Source: Marsupella aquatica (Eukaryota; Marchantiophyta). From it: 64,000 nt of DNA. The notes beneath the pieces were generated by a model that saw only the letters and a list, made by a program, of their open reading frames with translations, was not told where the DNA came from and did not search any database. This document shows positions 13,494 to 26,700 of this stretch, one piece after another. The position numbers and the translations under genes are program-made. Positions within the stretch are counted from its first letter, which is position 1, and each line of letters begins with the position of its first letter. Where the stretch lies: positions 2,108,001-2,172,000 of the forward strand of contig OZ316894.1 in NCBI GenBank assembly GCA_973895155.1, given 5' to 3'.

Positions 13494-16279
13494 TGAGGTT
13501 GGCACTTCACTAGAAAGATATTTAGATTTGTAGCAGAATCGAACGTGATGGACTTTTTGCCCTCGCATAATTTGTTTGGATTGTGACTGTCTACAGTTGT
13601 AACAGGTATCAGAATTGCTGTGAAAGCTTACATTGCAAAATTCCTAGCACACGGGAAACACATCTCCTTGGTGCTCTGTTCCACTATCATCGTTTCTTCT
13701 TTCTACATCTTCGAAGGTGAAAGATCTATTTCATGCATTCGTTGTAAGGTGGAATGGTTTTCTACATTGTGCTTGGCATCGCATCTTTCTTACACTCCAC
13801 CATTTTCTTTGCCATTTCATGCATTGCCAACGGTGCCAGTGTCATTCTTTCATCCGGTCTTCGTGGGCCTGAGTGGCATCCACATTGTCTTGTTCATTCA
13901 TGCTTGTCTAGGATGGTATAGATGTGCTGTAAGGATTGTTAGTGGCTCCGTGTAGCCTTCTACAACGCACGGGGCTCCGTTCGTAGTCTTTCCATGATGG
14001 CGTACTGTCATCTTTGGCTTGATTATCTATGGTCAATTGATGACCTTTTTGTGTTGTTAAGCTGTTGTTAAGCTTCCGTGTTTAGAGTAAACAGGAAAAC
14101 ATACTGCATGCAATGAACTTTCATGACTTTCATGCCTTGACTGTTAAGAAATGTTAGGCTTTGGGATTTATTTAGATCTCCATTAAACTACTCCAGCGTT
14201 CCAGGGATGTGGGACATTTGAGAGATGCAACGCGAATCTACAGCAAAGTTCTTCCTCTTGACTGCGAAGCACTCGAACTTCCACTTGCTGTGGATGAGCA
14301 CATGCACGGGCTAGAATCTGCAAGCAAGACTGTCAAATGGATTGATCGGGTGCGCTTTCCACTAAACGGACGCGTGCCCTGCCCCCGAGAGCTATTTTAA
14401 CATCTATCCCGACTCCAAAGGGACTACAGGACCCAATTTCATGTCCATAATTTAATTGTCGAGTATTGCAGATGACCATCATTTTTATCAAACCGTGTAA
14501 TTTTACATTACTGTAGATCAATGCAGTCGTAATAACTTGCCTCAATTCCATTATAACTGGTAGAGAGTCGACAGTAGCTAGGTTTTCTTAATTTGTTACA
14601 ATCCTCAGACATGGTGCTGGTTAGAAATGTGTGTTGGTCATTACGAAGAGTTTGTATCAGCCCTGTAAGATAGGGAAAAGAACCTGCGAAACCCTCATCA
14701 TTCATAAACTCAGTGGATGAGCTGGTAGGTTGAGCCACTGTTCAAGAGGGATTCTGCAGAAATCCCGGACGGACCACATCAAGGCAAGAAATTCAGGAGT
14801 AACAGGAAACGGCAATACAAGACAAATCACGTTATCAGACACGACATAAACTGATCATCCTCGCAGGAAGGTAGAAAGAAACACAAATTATGACTTCATA
14901 AATCTGCAGTCCACAATTTTCTGCCACTTTGGACCCAGTAAAAAATCTACTCTGAATCCCCATACTATTCATTGCCATCCCCAAGGTGGAGATGTTCTTC
15001 TCATGAGCTCCAGTCCCATGGAGAAGAGGATCAACAAAATCCCGAGAAGATGTACAAAATATGAAAGGAGGCGGTGGTCTTTTCCCCAGGTTCGAATATC
15101 AGCAGAGAAATCTGTTCTCTACACTGAACAATTGTCGAGCGATACTAACCTCCAGGTACAATCGACCTAGTATGCAACTTTTATCGACACTGGCTTCATT
15201 AAGCTGAACTTCTTCAGCTTCAGTAATACTTCTTGCTATTGCCAGGAGAAAAGACCACTTGTCGGAGGGCCCCTAAGTGAACAAGAAAAGGGCCAAACAA
15301 ACATTACAGTGGAGTAAAACCAAAAGAGATCTAGTGAGGACAAACACAAAACTCAAAAGAAGAGGGCACATGCAAACCCCAGAAATCTAGAAAGAAGAAA
15401 AACTAAAAACTAAACTCTATCGATATAATAATAGTCTACACTTTGAACTTCGGTCAATTGAGGTTTGAAGCCTTGAGATTGACAGTGTCTACCCCGGCTG
15501 GAGAGATCCAAACGAGAGGAAGAGCAAAAGTCTACAGTAGAAATGTAGCATTCAGTCGTTGTAGGCGAAGAGACAACCTCCACATGACTAAAATGTATCG
15601 GGCTACTGTTGGACTCACGAGAATCGCTTTGATTGAGAAAGGAGATCGAGGAACTCACAGAAGACGACGCTTCATCGAGAGATTGGAATCATAGGGGCTC
15701 TAAAGGGATCTTCCCTGGAGGATCCCGCCACTGCGGCCACTCACTCATGAGGTCTGGGATCCTTCTGATCTGGTGGCGATATCGCGCGACCCCTCAAACC
15801 CAGACTTTCCGACCGACGTCGTGTGGAGCTGATGCATGGTCGAAGGAGGTGTTTTGGCGAAAATGTTGGCAGCAAAGTGAGGGGTTCAAGAGTCCATTTC
15901 AATGGGGACTCCTCGACAAAACCTCCATCCATTTGATTCACCTCGAGAGGAATTGATCCGCTACCTAGGCACGAAGTAGGTTCCCCACTGAACCCCAAGT
16001 AGTACTCATACTCTCATTACTCCATCTTATTCTAAAATGTTCAAAATTCCCAAAATCAAGTTTAGTACCGCAGGATGCTGAGGGGTAGTGGACATTCAAT
16101 CCGTTGGATTCATAACAGTTGGTAAGCGGTGTTGCGCTTTTATATGTAGGTATGGCAGTCATCTGATTCTTTTCCTTGACGCTTGGCCCTTTTGAAGAAT
16201 AGTTGAATGGGCAATGCGTATGTTTATAATTTTCTGCAATAATGCATAGCATGCTTTTGAAAACACTTGTTGCTGGTAT
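13494..16279. other. OEP16 3' flank and intergenic DNA
   Basis: The stretch after the OEP16 stop contains no recognised gene. The segment around 14860-15060 resembles 17890-18070 (shared CTATACTATTCATTG and GGTGGAGA blocks), which is the distal part of the ~3 kb duplication. Overlapping ORFs on both strands at 15410-15998 are Ser/Arg-rich and unrecognised. A short exon there cannot be excluded, but nothing supports a product. Confidence 0.4.
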
Positions 16280-16446
16280 TTTCAAGGCTAGCCATTGTTG
16301 GAGCTCTGACTGGAGCTCCAGCGTCCTGACAGGCCTCCATTGAGTTCGTTGCACAAGAAGCAATCAAAGACAGGACTGCTGGCCTGGCGGCTGAAATTGC
16401 GGAGACTGCATTGGCGACACTCGGCAATACACCATACATTTTATGA
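16280..16446 (+). pseudogene. Truncated OEP16 last-exon copy with internal stop
   Basis: The sequence matches the 3' end of the last OEP16 intron (shared TTCAAGGCTAGC) and then the last exon. It reads IVGALTGAPAS, then TGA at 16327-16329, then IEFVAQEAIKDRTAGLAAEI, ending at TGA 16444-16446. This parallels FVGGALTGAALS ... MDYLVQGAVTGGAVAMAAEI at 13338-13493. The acceptor AG used in the parent is not preserved at the equivalent place. No counterparts of the earlier exons are visible, so this is a 3'-end fragment carried in a tandem duplication (offset about 2955 bp here and about 3034 bp at its distal end). Confidence 0.7.
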
Positions 16447-17347
16447 AACCTTTCAGTGAACAGGCGTAGCGGTTGTCTACAACAGATAGTTAGGAACTCA
16501 CTATTCTTTGTCTACGTTGGAAGCGATTGAGCGCTGATCCCAGAAGAAGTCTAAATTCCACATGCAGAGTTGCTGCTTCTGACATTTCCAACTTGTCAGT
16601 CATTCACATTATTTGTACGCCTGAGAACCTTCCACATGCTTGTGCCGGGCTCATTCATGCTTTCCCATCGTTCTTTTCCGTCGTGTTGATGTCATTGTTT
16701 GTCTTCCAGTGAATTATCATTGTGAGATGCTTTAGTTTCTCGGAATCCTTTAGTGATTGTGGATGATTGAGCTCTGCGTTGTGTCCTGGTTTGTCTCTAT
16801 TAATGATTATTATTTACGAAATGGGTTGCTGTCTAGTACAACCAAGATCAAAGTCAAATTGCCCGTAGTGTAGTATGACTACCGAACGACCTATGCTACA
16901 TATATTGGAAGCACCTACGATAGCTCTCTACCATAACAGCTAGACCTACGTTGAATGTTTCGAAGCGATCCAGGAAACCTTTTCAAACACTCCAGCGTGA
17001 AATAAAGTATTGCAGGGCTTTGCATGGAGATCCTGCAGCACAACATGCAGGATGGCCATGCTCTGGCCGGTTCTAGACACCACAGAATAATTCAGCACAA
17101 CATGTAGACTATATAGTACTTGAGGAAGAGGACCCTGGAATGCTATTATGTGTTAGAACGTACGGCAACGAGGGTCGTAACACGGATTCCATCGCCAATG
17201 TAGTCTGCAGCCTACTTCCAGGACTGTGGAGGATAAATTATTTGACGGCCGCAGCCTTGTTTCGAATTGGGAATTCGCTTCCTGGTACTCTAATCTCTTC
17301 GTCGGAGTGAATCTCAACTCTGATTGCGCACCCTCGTAACACTATTT

Positions 17348-17460
17348 CCATCAATTCTTTTCATTCACAAATCGGTGAACTGTCAAAAGCAATTGGCATG
17401 ACTTGTATTCTTTTCATTCACAAATCGGTGAACTGTAAAAAGCAATTGGCATGACTTGTC
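17348..17460. repeat. ~57-bp tandem duplication
   Basis: The segment beginning GTATTCTTTTCATTCACAAA and running through GGCATGACTTGT occurs twice in a row, with one visible difference (CTGTC versus CTGTA). Confidence 0.75.
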
Positions 17461-17578
17461 CCCCCGCTTGCCCTCTGTAACTGCGGAGAGGATCGACATC
17501 TCTTTGAATGGGTTACATTTCAGGTGTTTGTTTCGGAAGCGTGTTCGTCATTGGGTTAGGTTCTGTAGTGGAACAAGA

Positions 17579-17727
17579 GAAAACCAAATGCTATCCCAGA
17601 ACGACGGAATCCCACCCCACTCTACACGAGGAATTATGCTACAGTCAGAGAGGAAAACCAAATGCTATCCCAGAACGACGGAATCCCACCCCACTCTACA
17701 CGAGGAATTATGCTACAGTCAGAGAGG
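17579..17727. repeat. ~74-bp tandem duplication
   Basis: The block starting GAAAACCAAATGCTATCCCA and ending CTACAGTCAGAGAG is present twice head to tail with no visible difference. This suggests a recent slippage or unequal exchange event inside an older duplicated region. Confidence 0.8.
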
Positions 17728-18425
17728 AGCTCATACCACAGGTACATGTAGCACCACCTTTCACTTCTGATGAAAGTAGACATGCTGAAAATGAAGCATT
17801 CCACGGAATGTCATCAAGGCGAACACTTCTAGACGACCCAATAGAATGCAAGACATACGCTTCACTTTATCAGAGATGCCACAAAATCATGGTCGTCACA
17901 GGCAGGTTGAAAAACAGCGAAGGAATTCATAAATGTTGACAGTCTAAAATTACCTGCCACGTTCATCACCTAATAAAATCTACAGTAAATTCCTATACTA
18001 TTCATTGTCATCCATAGGGTGGAGACATCCTTTCTATCACCTCCAACCGGATGGAGAAGAGAATGAATTGAGATTGCGTCCCTTGTGTGCCAGTAGTAGC
18101 TTGGAGATCCCCAATACTGACAATTGAGGGGAATTTGGACAGATTTACATTGACGCTAAAGATGCCTGAATTCTGAGAACTTTAATTAAATAAAGGGCCA
18201 GCCTCAGTTGCAGAACGTAACGAGGAGCGCTAGCAGTTGTGCTTGACAGCATCACCGAAGAAGAGATTCTCATACAGATCTTCAGCACAGCTCACGATCT
18301 GTAACTGTAGGGCTTCCCTTGCAGCTCCCGGTGGACTCCTTCTGGTCTCCAATTCGAAGATATCAGCCAGAACGATTCATCGCTGGCAAGATCTATTTTC
18401 AGCAGCAAAGACCTAAACGTAGCTA

Positions 18426-21276
18426 CTAGACTTTGATGTGCTCTTCGAAGACCTCCATATGCTCGGGCTCCAGTGCCATGACAAGGTTGAGTCCACCATC
18501 CTGCGTGCCGTTGGACAGCAGCAGGACAAACTCCACTAGAGGAGTAACGATGGGACCTGCGTAGATGGGCTTTCCCCAGCCATAATCGATGGAATAAAAG
18601 GGCATCTTCCACCAAGCACTGAGGAAAAATCCTCCGAAAAGCGCCGGGATGCCTTTCCTTGTCTCCCCCCAATCAAATGATGACCTCACGTAGTCATCAG
18701 TGACCTGAGCAATAGCCTTTTGAATCACCTGCACCGCCTGGACGTAGGTGTACTTTTTTATTTCGCTGGGGATTCCTCTGGCGCAAGCAGAGTATACTGC
18801 ATTTCCAGCGAAGTGCTTGGGAAGTGGAGGAATCACCCTGCTGCGGATATCCACCGCAAACAAAAGGTTGAACGGAGTCTCCGGTAACTCCACAGATTTC
18901 GTCCTGGCAAGCCAAATGTGGGCTGCTACGACCTCAAATGTCGACACTCTTTTAATGACTCCTCCCTCAAGAGCTCTCTTCTTCAGGGTGTCAATATCCG
19001 CAGGAGTGAAAGGGAACGTTTTGGTGACGTGGGTCGAAATATTTTCGAGCTCCATAAATTCCTTGTCCATCTCATCAGGAATCGAGAAGGGAGAAACACC
19101 GGCATCAAGGCCGGGAATATCATCGGGAAGCTCAAAATTTTCGGGATGATCGTATTTCACGATGGGGGGATCTCTTGCTTTCAGAGATGACCTGTCGTAA
19201 GTGGGTGTAAACAGCAGGCCCTCCCCTCTAGCGATGGAAGTCCAATTGAGGAAGAAGTCAATCGCTCCTGGCCCGTCAAAGAGTGTATGGCTCATCATAA
19301 TACCCATTGTGTAGCCCCCACATTTGAAGACTGTGACCTGTCATAGAGAAGGTACACAGTACGTTGTAAGTTGATCTCCCATCACAAGACAAGAAGAGAA
19401 GAGAAGAGTAGAGAATAAGATGCAATTTTTTGGATGTTCACTCGAGAGGGCGTAGACCGATAAAACAGCAGGCTAAGAGGTTCTCTCATCGTGCTTGCAC
19501 CTGCTCAACGGTATAAACATCATTGATCATTACATTTCAGCTCTCCTGCCCTCAGCGTTTCCTTACCCTACTTCTCAATTGGCAGAACACAACCAGAAAA
19601 TAGCACATGACTGAAGTCCCTCACATACTTCTTTTTCAGATTCCTCCATTCACTTAGCTCTTGACAAATGTTGCGACGTAGCTGATCAGATCTGACATCA
19701 TCTATTCCCTGCCCTTACAGGACACGAACTTAAGTTATCGCTGTTTCCTTGAATCGTACCACATCAGGCCATAGCTCATTCTCCCGGACATATGGCAATG
19801 ACAGAGACTTGGGACAGCACGACGGAGGCAGATGGTCCTATCCGGCTGAAGTGGAGACGCCGATATCTGCCACCAGCAATGTAAACTATAACTGCCCATC
19901 CAACAAGTCTCCAGGTGGCCCAAGGAAGCTCTGTAGATCAACTACTCCATTATACGAATACCACTCTCAGCCGTTACCTTCATCCACGCCCCTCACATTC
20001 CTTACTCCTTCGCAAACCCAGATCGTGTGAGAGTAAGGGCATCCATCCTGATGTTCCTAAAATGTCAAGGCTTGCAACTTCTCACCCATCGAAGAAGAGA
20101 CAAAAGTAATAGCCATCTGCCAAATGAACATAGCTACTGCAGATCTGCAATTCCATGAACGGAGCTAGCTCTGGGTAATGAAGGACTCCACATTTGCATG
20201 TATCCTATCCTATCCATTCATCCTTCGTCTAAATGCGCTCCTGGGCACACATTGTTCAGACACTGTCAGCCCCTCAGATCTGTTGTTCCCAACCGTTCAG
20301 GAACTACGACTGTAGGTGAGACAAAGACACGAAGCACCATCGTCTCGCTCAACGGAACACATACAAGCTACATCGTGTCATTAACCTTGAAGGCAGTCTA
20401 ACGTGCCATTAATGTCAAGCAGACATCAAAATAAGAGTGACAACTCTCAATCTGAAATGCACAGTAAAAGTACTGGCTGCACGGTTCCAGCCCAAGCAAC
20501 GGGTGAACTAACTGCATTGGGATCTACCTACCCCCTCACACACTCATGCCCCGAACAGGGAAAAGTCGACGGCAATGCGGCGTTGAAGCCCCATCAACGC
20601 ACGATCTTCAGAGAGGGTCCTCACCTTCAATGGGGACGGTGAAGGCGCAACCCAAACGAGTCACAATCAGAAACGCGACAAGTCCAGGGAGTGTGACCCA
20701 TTCCATAGAGAGGGCCATCACATGAGGCTCTGATTGGAGCATGCAGAGGATTTGGGAGATTGAAAAGACATGTGAGGGACGAAGGAGTCAGAGCAATGCG
20801 AAGCAAGAAGCAAAACCCACCTGCACGGCGAGGAGAGGCGTATCCAACGCACTCGTGACGTTGAGGAACTTGGTTGGAACCAACTTCCTGAAGAGGGGGT
20901 TCGGCTGGACCACATCGCCCAAATCGGAGATCCTGACATCGCTAGTGCAGTGAGTGAATTGGGCTCCAGTCCTGTTGAGGTCAATCTCCAGCCTCCTGCT
21001 GCCGGGCCCCTCCGGCTTCAATCTCCCGGTCATGAAATGGTATGGCACCAGAACCTTGGCCAGAGACTCCTTCAGCGTCTCCACCAAGTTATCCACAGGC
21101 TTGCTCGGATTGGGCGGGTAAAAATACACCGTCTCGACCGGGATCACCAAGCACTGGTCGATGTTGCTCAGGAAGAGTCTGCCGCCTGGAGTGGGCTCTG
21201 CTGGGACGATGATCGCCGTCTCCCCCACTTTTGAAATCTTCAGATCTGTCACCACCGCCGGCCCCTCGGACCCCAT
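18426..21276 (-). CDS. BAHD (HXXXD-type) acyltransferase, HCT-like
   Basis: Exon 1 is 20821-21276 and exon 2 is 18426-19337. They are joined in phase 0 by a 1483-bp GT-AG intron (donor CAG/GTGGGT, acceptor GACAG/GTCAC) to give 455 aa plus stop. The intron lies right after the Gln of LLAVQ-VTVFKCGG, a position common in plant BAHD genes. The catalytic HXXXD motif is HTLFD (residues 169-173); the structural DFGWG motif appears as DYGWG (403-407). Length and motif spacing are normal for the family. BAHD enzymes move an acyl group from acyl-CoA to an alcohol or amine in the cytosol. The opening (ISKVGETAIIVPAEPTPGGR, YFYPP) resembles hydroxycinnamoyl transferases, but the substrate cannot be read from sequence. 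The start was chosen at the ATG with context AAGATGG; the frame stays open upstream only from a GTG. Confidence 0.93.
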
Positions 21277-21303
21277 CTTGTCAAAATCTCCTCTCCTCCT
21301 CAC

Positions 21304-24300
21304 GAGCTGAGACTCGCTCCCTTAACAGCGAAGCTGCCTCTCTCTTCGTCCTCCTCACCCAAATGCTCCAAACTGAGAAATGGCAGAGCTACGTGACCGA
21401 TTGAGTGAGCTCTTGCTCTGTTCTCGTCACCTCTACCTCTCACTCCTCCGTCCTCTCCTTCTCCTTCTGTTGTTGCTGATGTGCTGTTTGTCCGAAGCTC
21501 TTGGATCTATCGATTGAAGCCTAGGACGAGAGTGGGGACATGGCAAGCTAATCAACAACCTGTGCGCACCACCACACCGGGCTGGCAAGCTCAGCTACCA
21601 CTACCGTTGGACGTTTAAAGCACTGTCAGAGATTCTGCTCTGCAAGGTACACAACATCAACTGCAAATATACTACTCCCCCACTACTCCACCACAACGCC
21701 CGTTTTGATCACACCACACCTCCTACAGCAATTGCCAATCTCGTCGGAATCTCTCGTCCTGCTCCTCCCTCTTCTCCTCCTGTTCGTCTACTGTAGTACA
21801 CCTTTTGCTGCTTCCTTTGTTCCTCCCTCTCTTCGCCTCTCCACTCCACTCCACACTCCACTCCACTAGTCTCCTCGTCTGGTCTAGCCTGGTCTGGTCT
21901 GGTCTGGTCTGGTTTGGTCTGGTCTGGTCTGGTCGTGCTCCATCACCATGGGGCTCCACTTTTAATAAGTCCACCATACGACTACTGGAGTGGCCAGTGA
22001 CTGCTCGTGTACCAAAGTAAACCGATGTCCCAATTTTATAATTTATTTGTTTTGTTTTGGAGTGGATGTGCTAAACTGATAATAATTATTAGTTTTGAGC
22101 CATGGGGAACTTTGCCTTAGAGCAACTAGAACAGCACCACCCACTGGTGGAAAGTCTTTGGCCGGGGAAAGCTGCCTCAACTTTAGAAATCCAAATAGAA
22201 AAATATGGTGTGGTCTGGGCAAAAGGGTGTGGCTATTCACTATTAGGGCATCTCAAAGTTCAGTAACTTGTGAGTTATGATTACCGAAACAATCCGTATG
22301 GACTTTGAAATCAGTGTTCCCCAAATTTTTGTTTTTGTTTTTGTTCCTAACAGACATCAATAAGACATGGTCGTTTTGTTTGTAACAGACATGGTCGTTT
22401 GGTTTGTAACAGACGTCAATCAGACATGCCATTCTAGTTTGACCCCCCCCCCGTGCGCTTATTGGGTCTTTCACGTTTGGGATGCGGCTTTTCTTCTGTA
22501 GTGTGAACAAAATGGCATCTGAGAAGATTCCAAGCTTGACTTTAGTACCTTCCCAGAATGTTAACAAATTTTGGGTGGCAAAAGCTATTTCAATTATTAG
22601 AGTCCTTAAGTCAAATGTTGTGATCCATCCTCGCATCATCTTTTGCATTCGGGGCCACCAAAGGCCCTTTCTACCAGTTGTAGGAATTCTATTAAATGAA
22701 TATAAAGCTACAGTAGCTTTCCCTGCCCAAACCAGTTGCACAGCTTGTTCAAAACTGGGCTATGGCCAACTGATGCTTGCTCGACAAACTCGAATCCCCT
22801 TAAAAAAATAACCATTATTGGATTGTGGGCGATGGCCAATACACGAGTACAAATTCGAAGCTGTGTGCTAAGCTTCGAATGTTGAGAGATTCCCTTGTTT
22901 CAAAAATACATAATTTCACAACTTGGGTAGTCACACAGTCGTGGTGGCAAACGGGCCACAGTTGACTGTGCAAGGGTGCCGTAAGCAACTGGGCTACTGC
23001 ATGCAGTGCGGATCAACTGCGTAGGTCTGCTCCTGTAGATCCAAACTCAGTCAGAGGGACGGCAGAGAGGAAATCGAAAACGGATTCGAGATCGAACATT
23101 GTCGAGAAGAGTTATGGCGACTTTGTCGTCGATGCTCGTCCATTTCATACTAACAAAGCTTTACAATTGCCTCCAATTTCAGCTCCGTCCATCGACACAA
23201 GTGGACATTAGAGATGCGGGGAGAGCTACAAGGTCGCAGAAGCTAGATTGACTCCGATTGATTTGTGTAGGGTAATGGGCAGAGAGAATGATGCTCGGAG
23301 CCTGATGCTGCAGATCTAGTGATCTACTCTCGGATCTGTTGGTCCACCTTTTTTGCGTGTTTCCGTGGGCAATGGGCCCCCCTTTGACTCTTTAATGCTC
23401 AACTTATTGGTAACGTTTTCATTTCAAGGGAGAGATTCAGACTCGGATCTGACTGATGAGATCCAGAAGTTGAGTCGGGGCGGAGTCGGGTCCGAGGGCA
23501 GAGAGAAAACAATTGCGCGTGCCTGGTGCTTGCCAGCCAGCCGGCCAGCCAGCAGCGACGGGGCCACTGTAGCTGCCATTGGAGCTAACCAGCCATCAAC
23601 CAACCAAGCTCTCGCTCAGCTGCCTGCCTTGATTCGCCTCGGCCCACCATATTCTCTGGAAAGTCCAGAGAGTGGATCACGAAGTTGGATGAGACATTAC
23701 TTCACCGCAATTACGCAATAGGAAGACTTGGGGGAGGAGCTCTGTACACTCATTAACTGCCGCCATCATCATCTCGCTCGCTCGCTCATCTCTTCTTCCT
23801 CATTCCTCGATGGCTCAATCCCCGCCATTGTTGCCCATTGCTGCTGCTCACGACTCCGTCCACGACCTTTTAAACTATGCATGTGGGCCCATACTTTCGA
23901 GATCCCCAGCACCACAGATACGTTGTAATGCGAGTGAGGAGTTCTAATTACATGAAGTGTGCAATTCAAGGCGTGCTCTGCTTACACGACCTGCCAAAAA
24001 TTGGGTTGGACTCTTCGCACTAAAATGGATGTGGGCCATGCTCTTTTGATCCTGAGTAGAGTTATGTTGGGAACGAGGATAAAGTGCTTGCTCGCCCTTC
24101 CAATTACATGTCATCTCATGTGGAAGGTTGTGCAGTAGCTAGGAAGCAATCAAGGCTGGCTTGGCTTGGCTTGGCTTGGCTGGCTGCCTGGCTCTTTACT
24201 ACTATGTACAGTCTGGACATATATTTTATTCCATCTCGGGCCTTTTCTCTGGACATATTTAGGGTTCCATCTCTTTCTTTTTTTGCCTTGAAACCCAAAG

Positions 24301-25504
24301 CTGACCCATCCATCCAACAGAGTATAGACAATCAACTCTCGAGCATGCACCTCTGCAGGGTAGCACACAGGGGAAGTCATACCTAGAACTAGGAGGGAGA
24401 GAGAGTTGGACCAGAGCCCCAAAGAGGACGAGCCAAGGGCTCTGGAGAAACCAGGACTCCCACCGCTACACCCCCACACACACATTGACCCTCCACAGCC
24501 CTTGCATGTGGACGGTGTTGAACCTGGTACCTCTCTGTTCTAGGCCCATCCCCTCGCCAACTGACTAGAGCCAGTTGGTTTATTCTATCTCTTTTGGTTA
24601 CTTTTTTTTTTTTTTTTTAGCCCAGGCAATGAGTATTATGTACAAGGTTCTTGAGGAACTCATTTATTGTTGCCTATTGGGTCCCGCCATTCAATGTTGT
24701 GCTTTATCAGGCTTTATCAGGCATCCCAAGGGTATTTTCCCTGGTATACCCTTGGGACAGTTGCCAGTTCATCCCTCACAATACACAGAAAAATAACCTA
24801 AGGATGGGTCAATCATGGCATTTGCTGCAAAACGCATTTATCACAACCGCTTGGATGGGTAGAGCATCCCTAATCTTAAATAAAAAAGGAAAATTTTCAG
24901 CATCTTCTCCTTCACACAAGGTGACATTCAAAGGCCTAAAACTTACCCTGGTCAAAACCCTTGCTTACATACCACTGAGTCTAGGGTCATGAGTGGGGCC
25001 TCCCAACAATCTATTGCAATTCACTCCCTCATTAGTACAGTCAATTTTATTAACAAGAACGAGATGGGAAACCTAGGTAGCAAAGGTCCATTGAAGACAG
25101 AGGGTGCTTCCCAAATCTATAACATTGCCATCTAACAGAGAGCACCAAAAGGGGAGAGGGAATCTCAAAGGCAGGAGAAACAATAGAGGGGAAAAAATCA
25201 GAGAAACACCCAGGAAGAAAAAAAACCCCAAATCCTGAGAGTCCACAACAACTACCAAAAAGCCTAAAGCCTATCAAGAACAAAGTGAAATGTTTGGTCA
25301 CAAACTGGAGGCTTAAAGTCTGGATGGACTGGGACTTTTTCCATGAAGCCCCAATGGACAAGACAAACCTGTATGGACTAGACTCAAACACAGCTAGGGA
25401 TATGCTTGGGTGCTGTTTGTCCCCGTTCCATCACAAAATTCAGGACACATGACATGAAAGATGAATGAAACAGCAGATCTCAATTTTATCATGCATCTCA
25501 TAAA
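21304..25504. other. BAHD upstream region and intergenic DNA
   Basis: It includes the presumed BAHD promoter side, pyrimidine-rich on the plus strand, with a pentanucleotide (TGGTC)n array at about 21885-21935. Further right are GGCTT repeats near 24155-24180, a T tract near 24601-24619, and a segment at 25318-25412 that belongs to a dispersed family. The longest ORF (22253-22741, minus) has no motif I recognise and a low-complexity tail. Confidence 0.45.
21885..21935. repeat. (TGGTC)n pentanucleotide microsatellite
   Basis: About ten near-perfect copies of GGTCT/TGGTC lie roughly 0.6 kb upstream of the BAHD start codon. Any regulatory role is unknown. Confidence 0.85.
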
Positions 25505-26039
25505 TGTCATGCCGAGGGACAGTGCCTCCTGTGCACATCGGTATGTCCCTCGCATGCCCGCTAGGTATGTAGTTAGGGCTAGTGTACTACTTGAGTTAGT
25601 GTCATGTTCTTGTAGCGAGTCTGGGCCGTTCTTGAAGCAAAGGTGTTTGTTAGTGTGATGCCTGGACCCGGTCCTACTTAGGGCATGTTTTTCTTTGCCG
25701 TTTTTCAGATCTTCTTGAATCGCTGTTGACACAGCTCAGACAGTGCTTGTCGGTTCCGTACACGGGATTCACACAGTGATTCGTTAGATGCTCCTGGCCG
25801 ATCTTGGCATCCTGCCGGTTTTCGATTCGATTTCAGTACAAATGTTTCTCTTACGCCTCTTATATACAGAGGTTTACACCTCCACTACGTACATACCACC
25901 TCAGTTGCTTTTTCTTGGCACTTGTGAATGTGATTGGACTTTTTCTAAGGATGTTGGTTGCTAGCAGCTTGCACATATGCATTGCCGGTGACTTGTATGT
26001 TTTTGATACACTATGGCTACGATACTATATGTCACGACA
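25505..26039 (-). repeat. Solo LTR, 535 bp, inverted relative to 26833-27372
   Basis: This is a reverse-complement copy of the 540-bp LTR at 26833-27372. It begins TGTCATGCCGAGGG and ends TATGTCACGACA, giving TG...CA ends with short inverted termini. It is flanked on both sides by TAAA (25501-25504 and 26040-26043), a likely 4-bp target-site duplication. No internal domain is attached, so it is a solo LTR, presumably from LTR-LTR recombination. It is visibly more diverged than the other two copies are from each other, so it is older. Confidence 0.85.
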
Positions 26040-26700
26040 TAAAGGCTAACCTCCATTTCAACTAATGGTTTCCCCTTCTCTCTTAATCCACGATTAGAAC
26101 CTCCTTTCTCTTATCATATATTTGTAAATGTTATTTTGGAAAACTGGCATAGCATATGGGAAGCACCCAAGCAAAGCTTAAAAATTTGTCAAATGCAGAA
26201 TAGAAGAGAACCCCACTTATTATTCAACTGATTACTACTACACGCCAGTAAGTCAGTTGCCAAAGGTCAAGGTAATGGAAATTTGATTTTGGAAATCTGC
26301 ATACTTAGCATACAGGAAGCTTCCCAAGCTTCAAAAATTGTAAAATGCAAAACATAAGAGATCTCTACTTCTTATTTAACTGGTTACAGTTACGTTAGAA
26401 GTACACTTGTTGGCAATGGTCAAGGTGAGTCAAATACTCCATTGCCATGGAGTAGGAAATTGATTGTTGTTGATGAACATTAAAGTCAGTTGAATGGCAT
26501 GCCCATGTGTAAGGAGCAATTACAAGAACAACCCTATGACCAGTTATTTCCAGGATTTTGCAATTAGATTTCATCAGAACTGTCCATATCAAGTCCACTT
26601 TGGCTTTGCATGAGAGTGAGTGGTCACTTAAACAAGAAATCTGTCAACCTACCTGTACCTCTCAATCCTACATACAGTACCTCTCAATCCTACATGGACC

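Larger units (their letters stand above)
16447..18425. other. Intergenic DNA with tandem repeats, distal part of the OEP16-region duplication
   Basis: No gene is recognised. It contains two tandem duplications (17348-17460 and about 17579-17727) and, at 17890-18070, the diverged copy of the 14860-15060 segment. The right edge is the 3' flank of the minus-strand BAHD gene, whose stop is at 18426. Confidence 0.5.

Noticed and set aside
15410-15998. Overlapping ORFs on both strands
   Set aside because: No domain, no coherent splice context, and both strands open at once; treated as chance or compositional.
16224-16439. Minus-strand ORF of 71 codons
   Set aside because: It is the antisense shadow of the duplicated OEP16 exon.
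22253-22741. 162-codon minus-strand ORF
   Set aside because: No recognised motif, and part of it is a low-complexity repeat (KNKNKN, a DHVCYKQNDHV duplication). Possibly an old transposon piece, not supportable.
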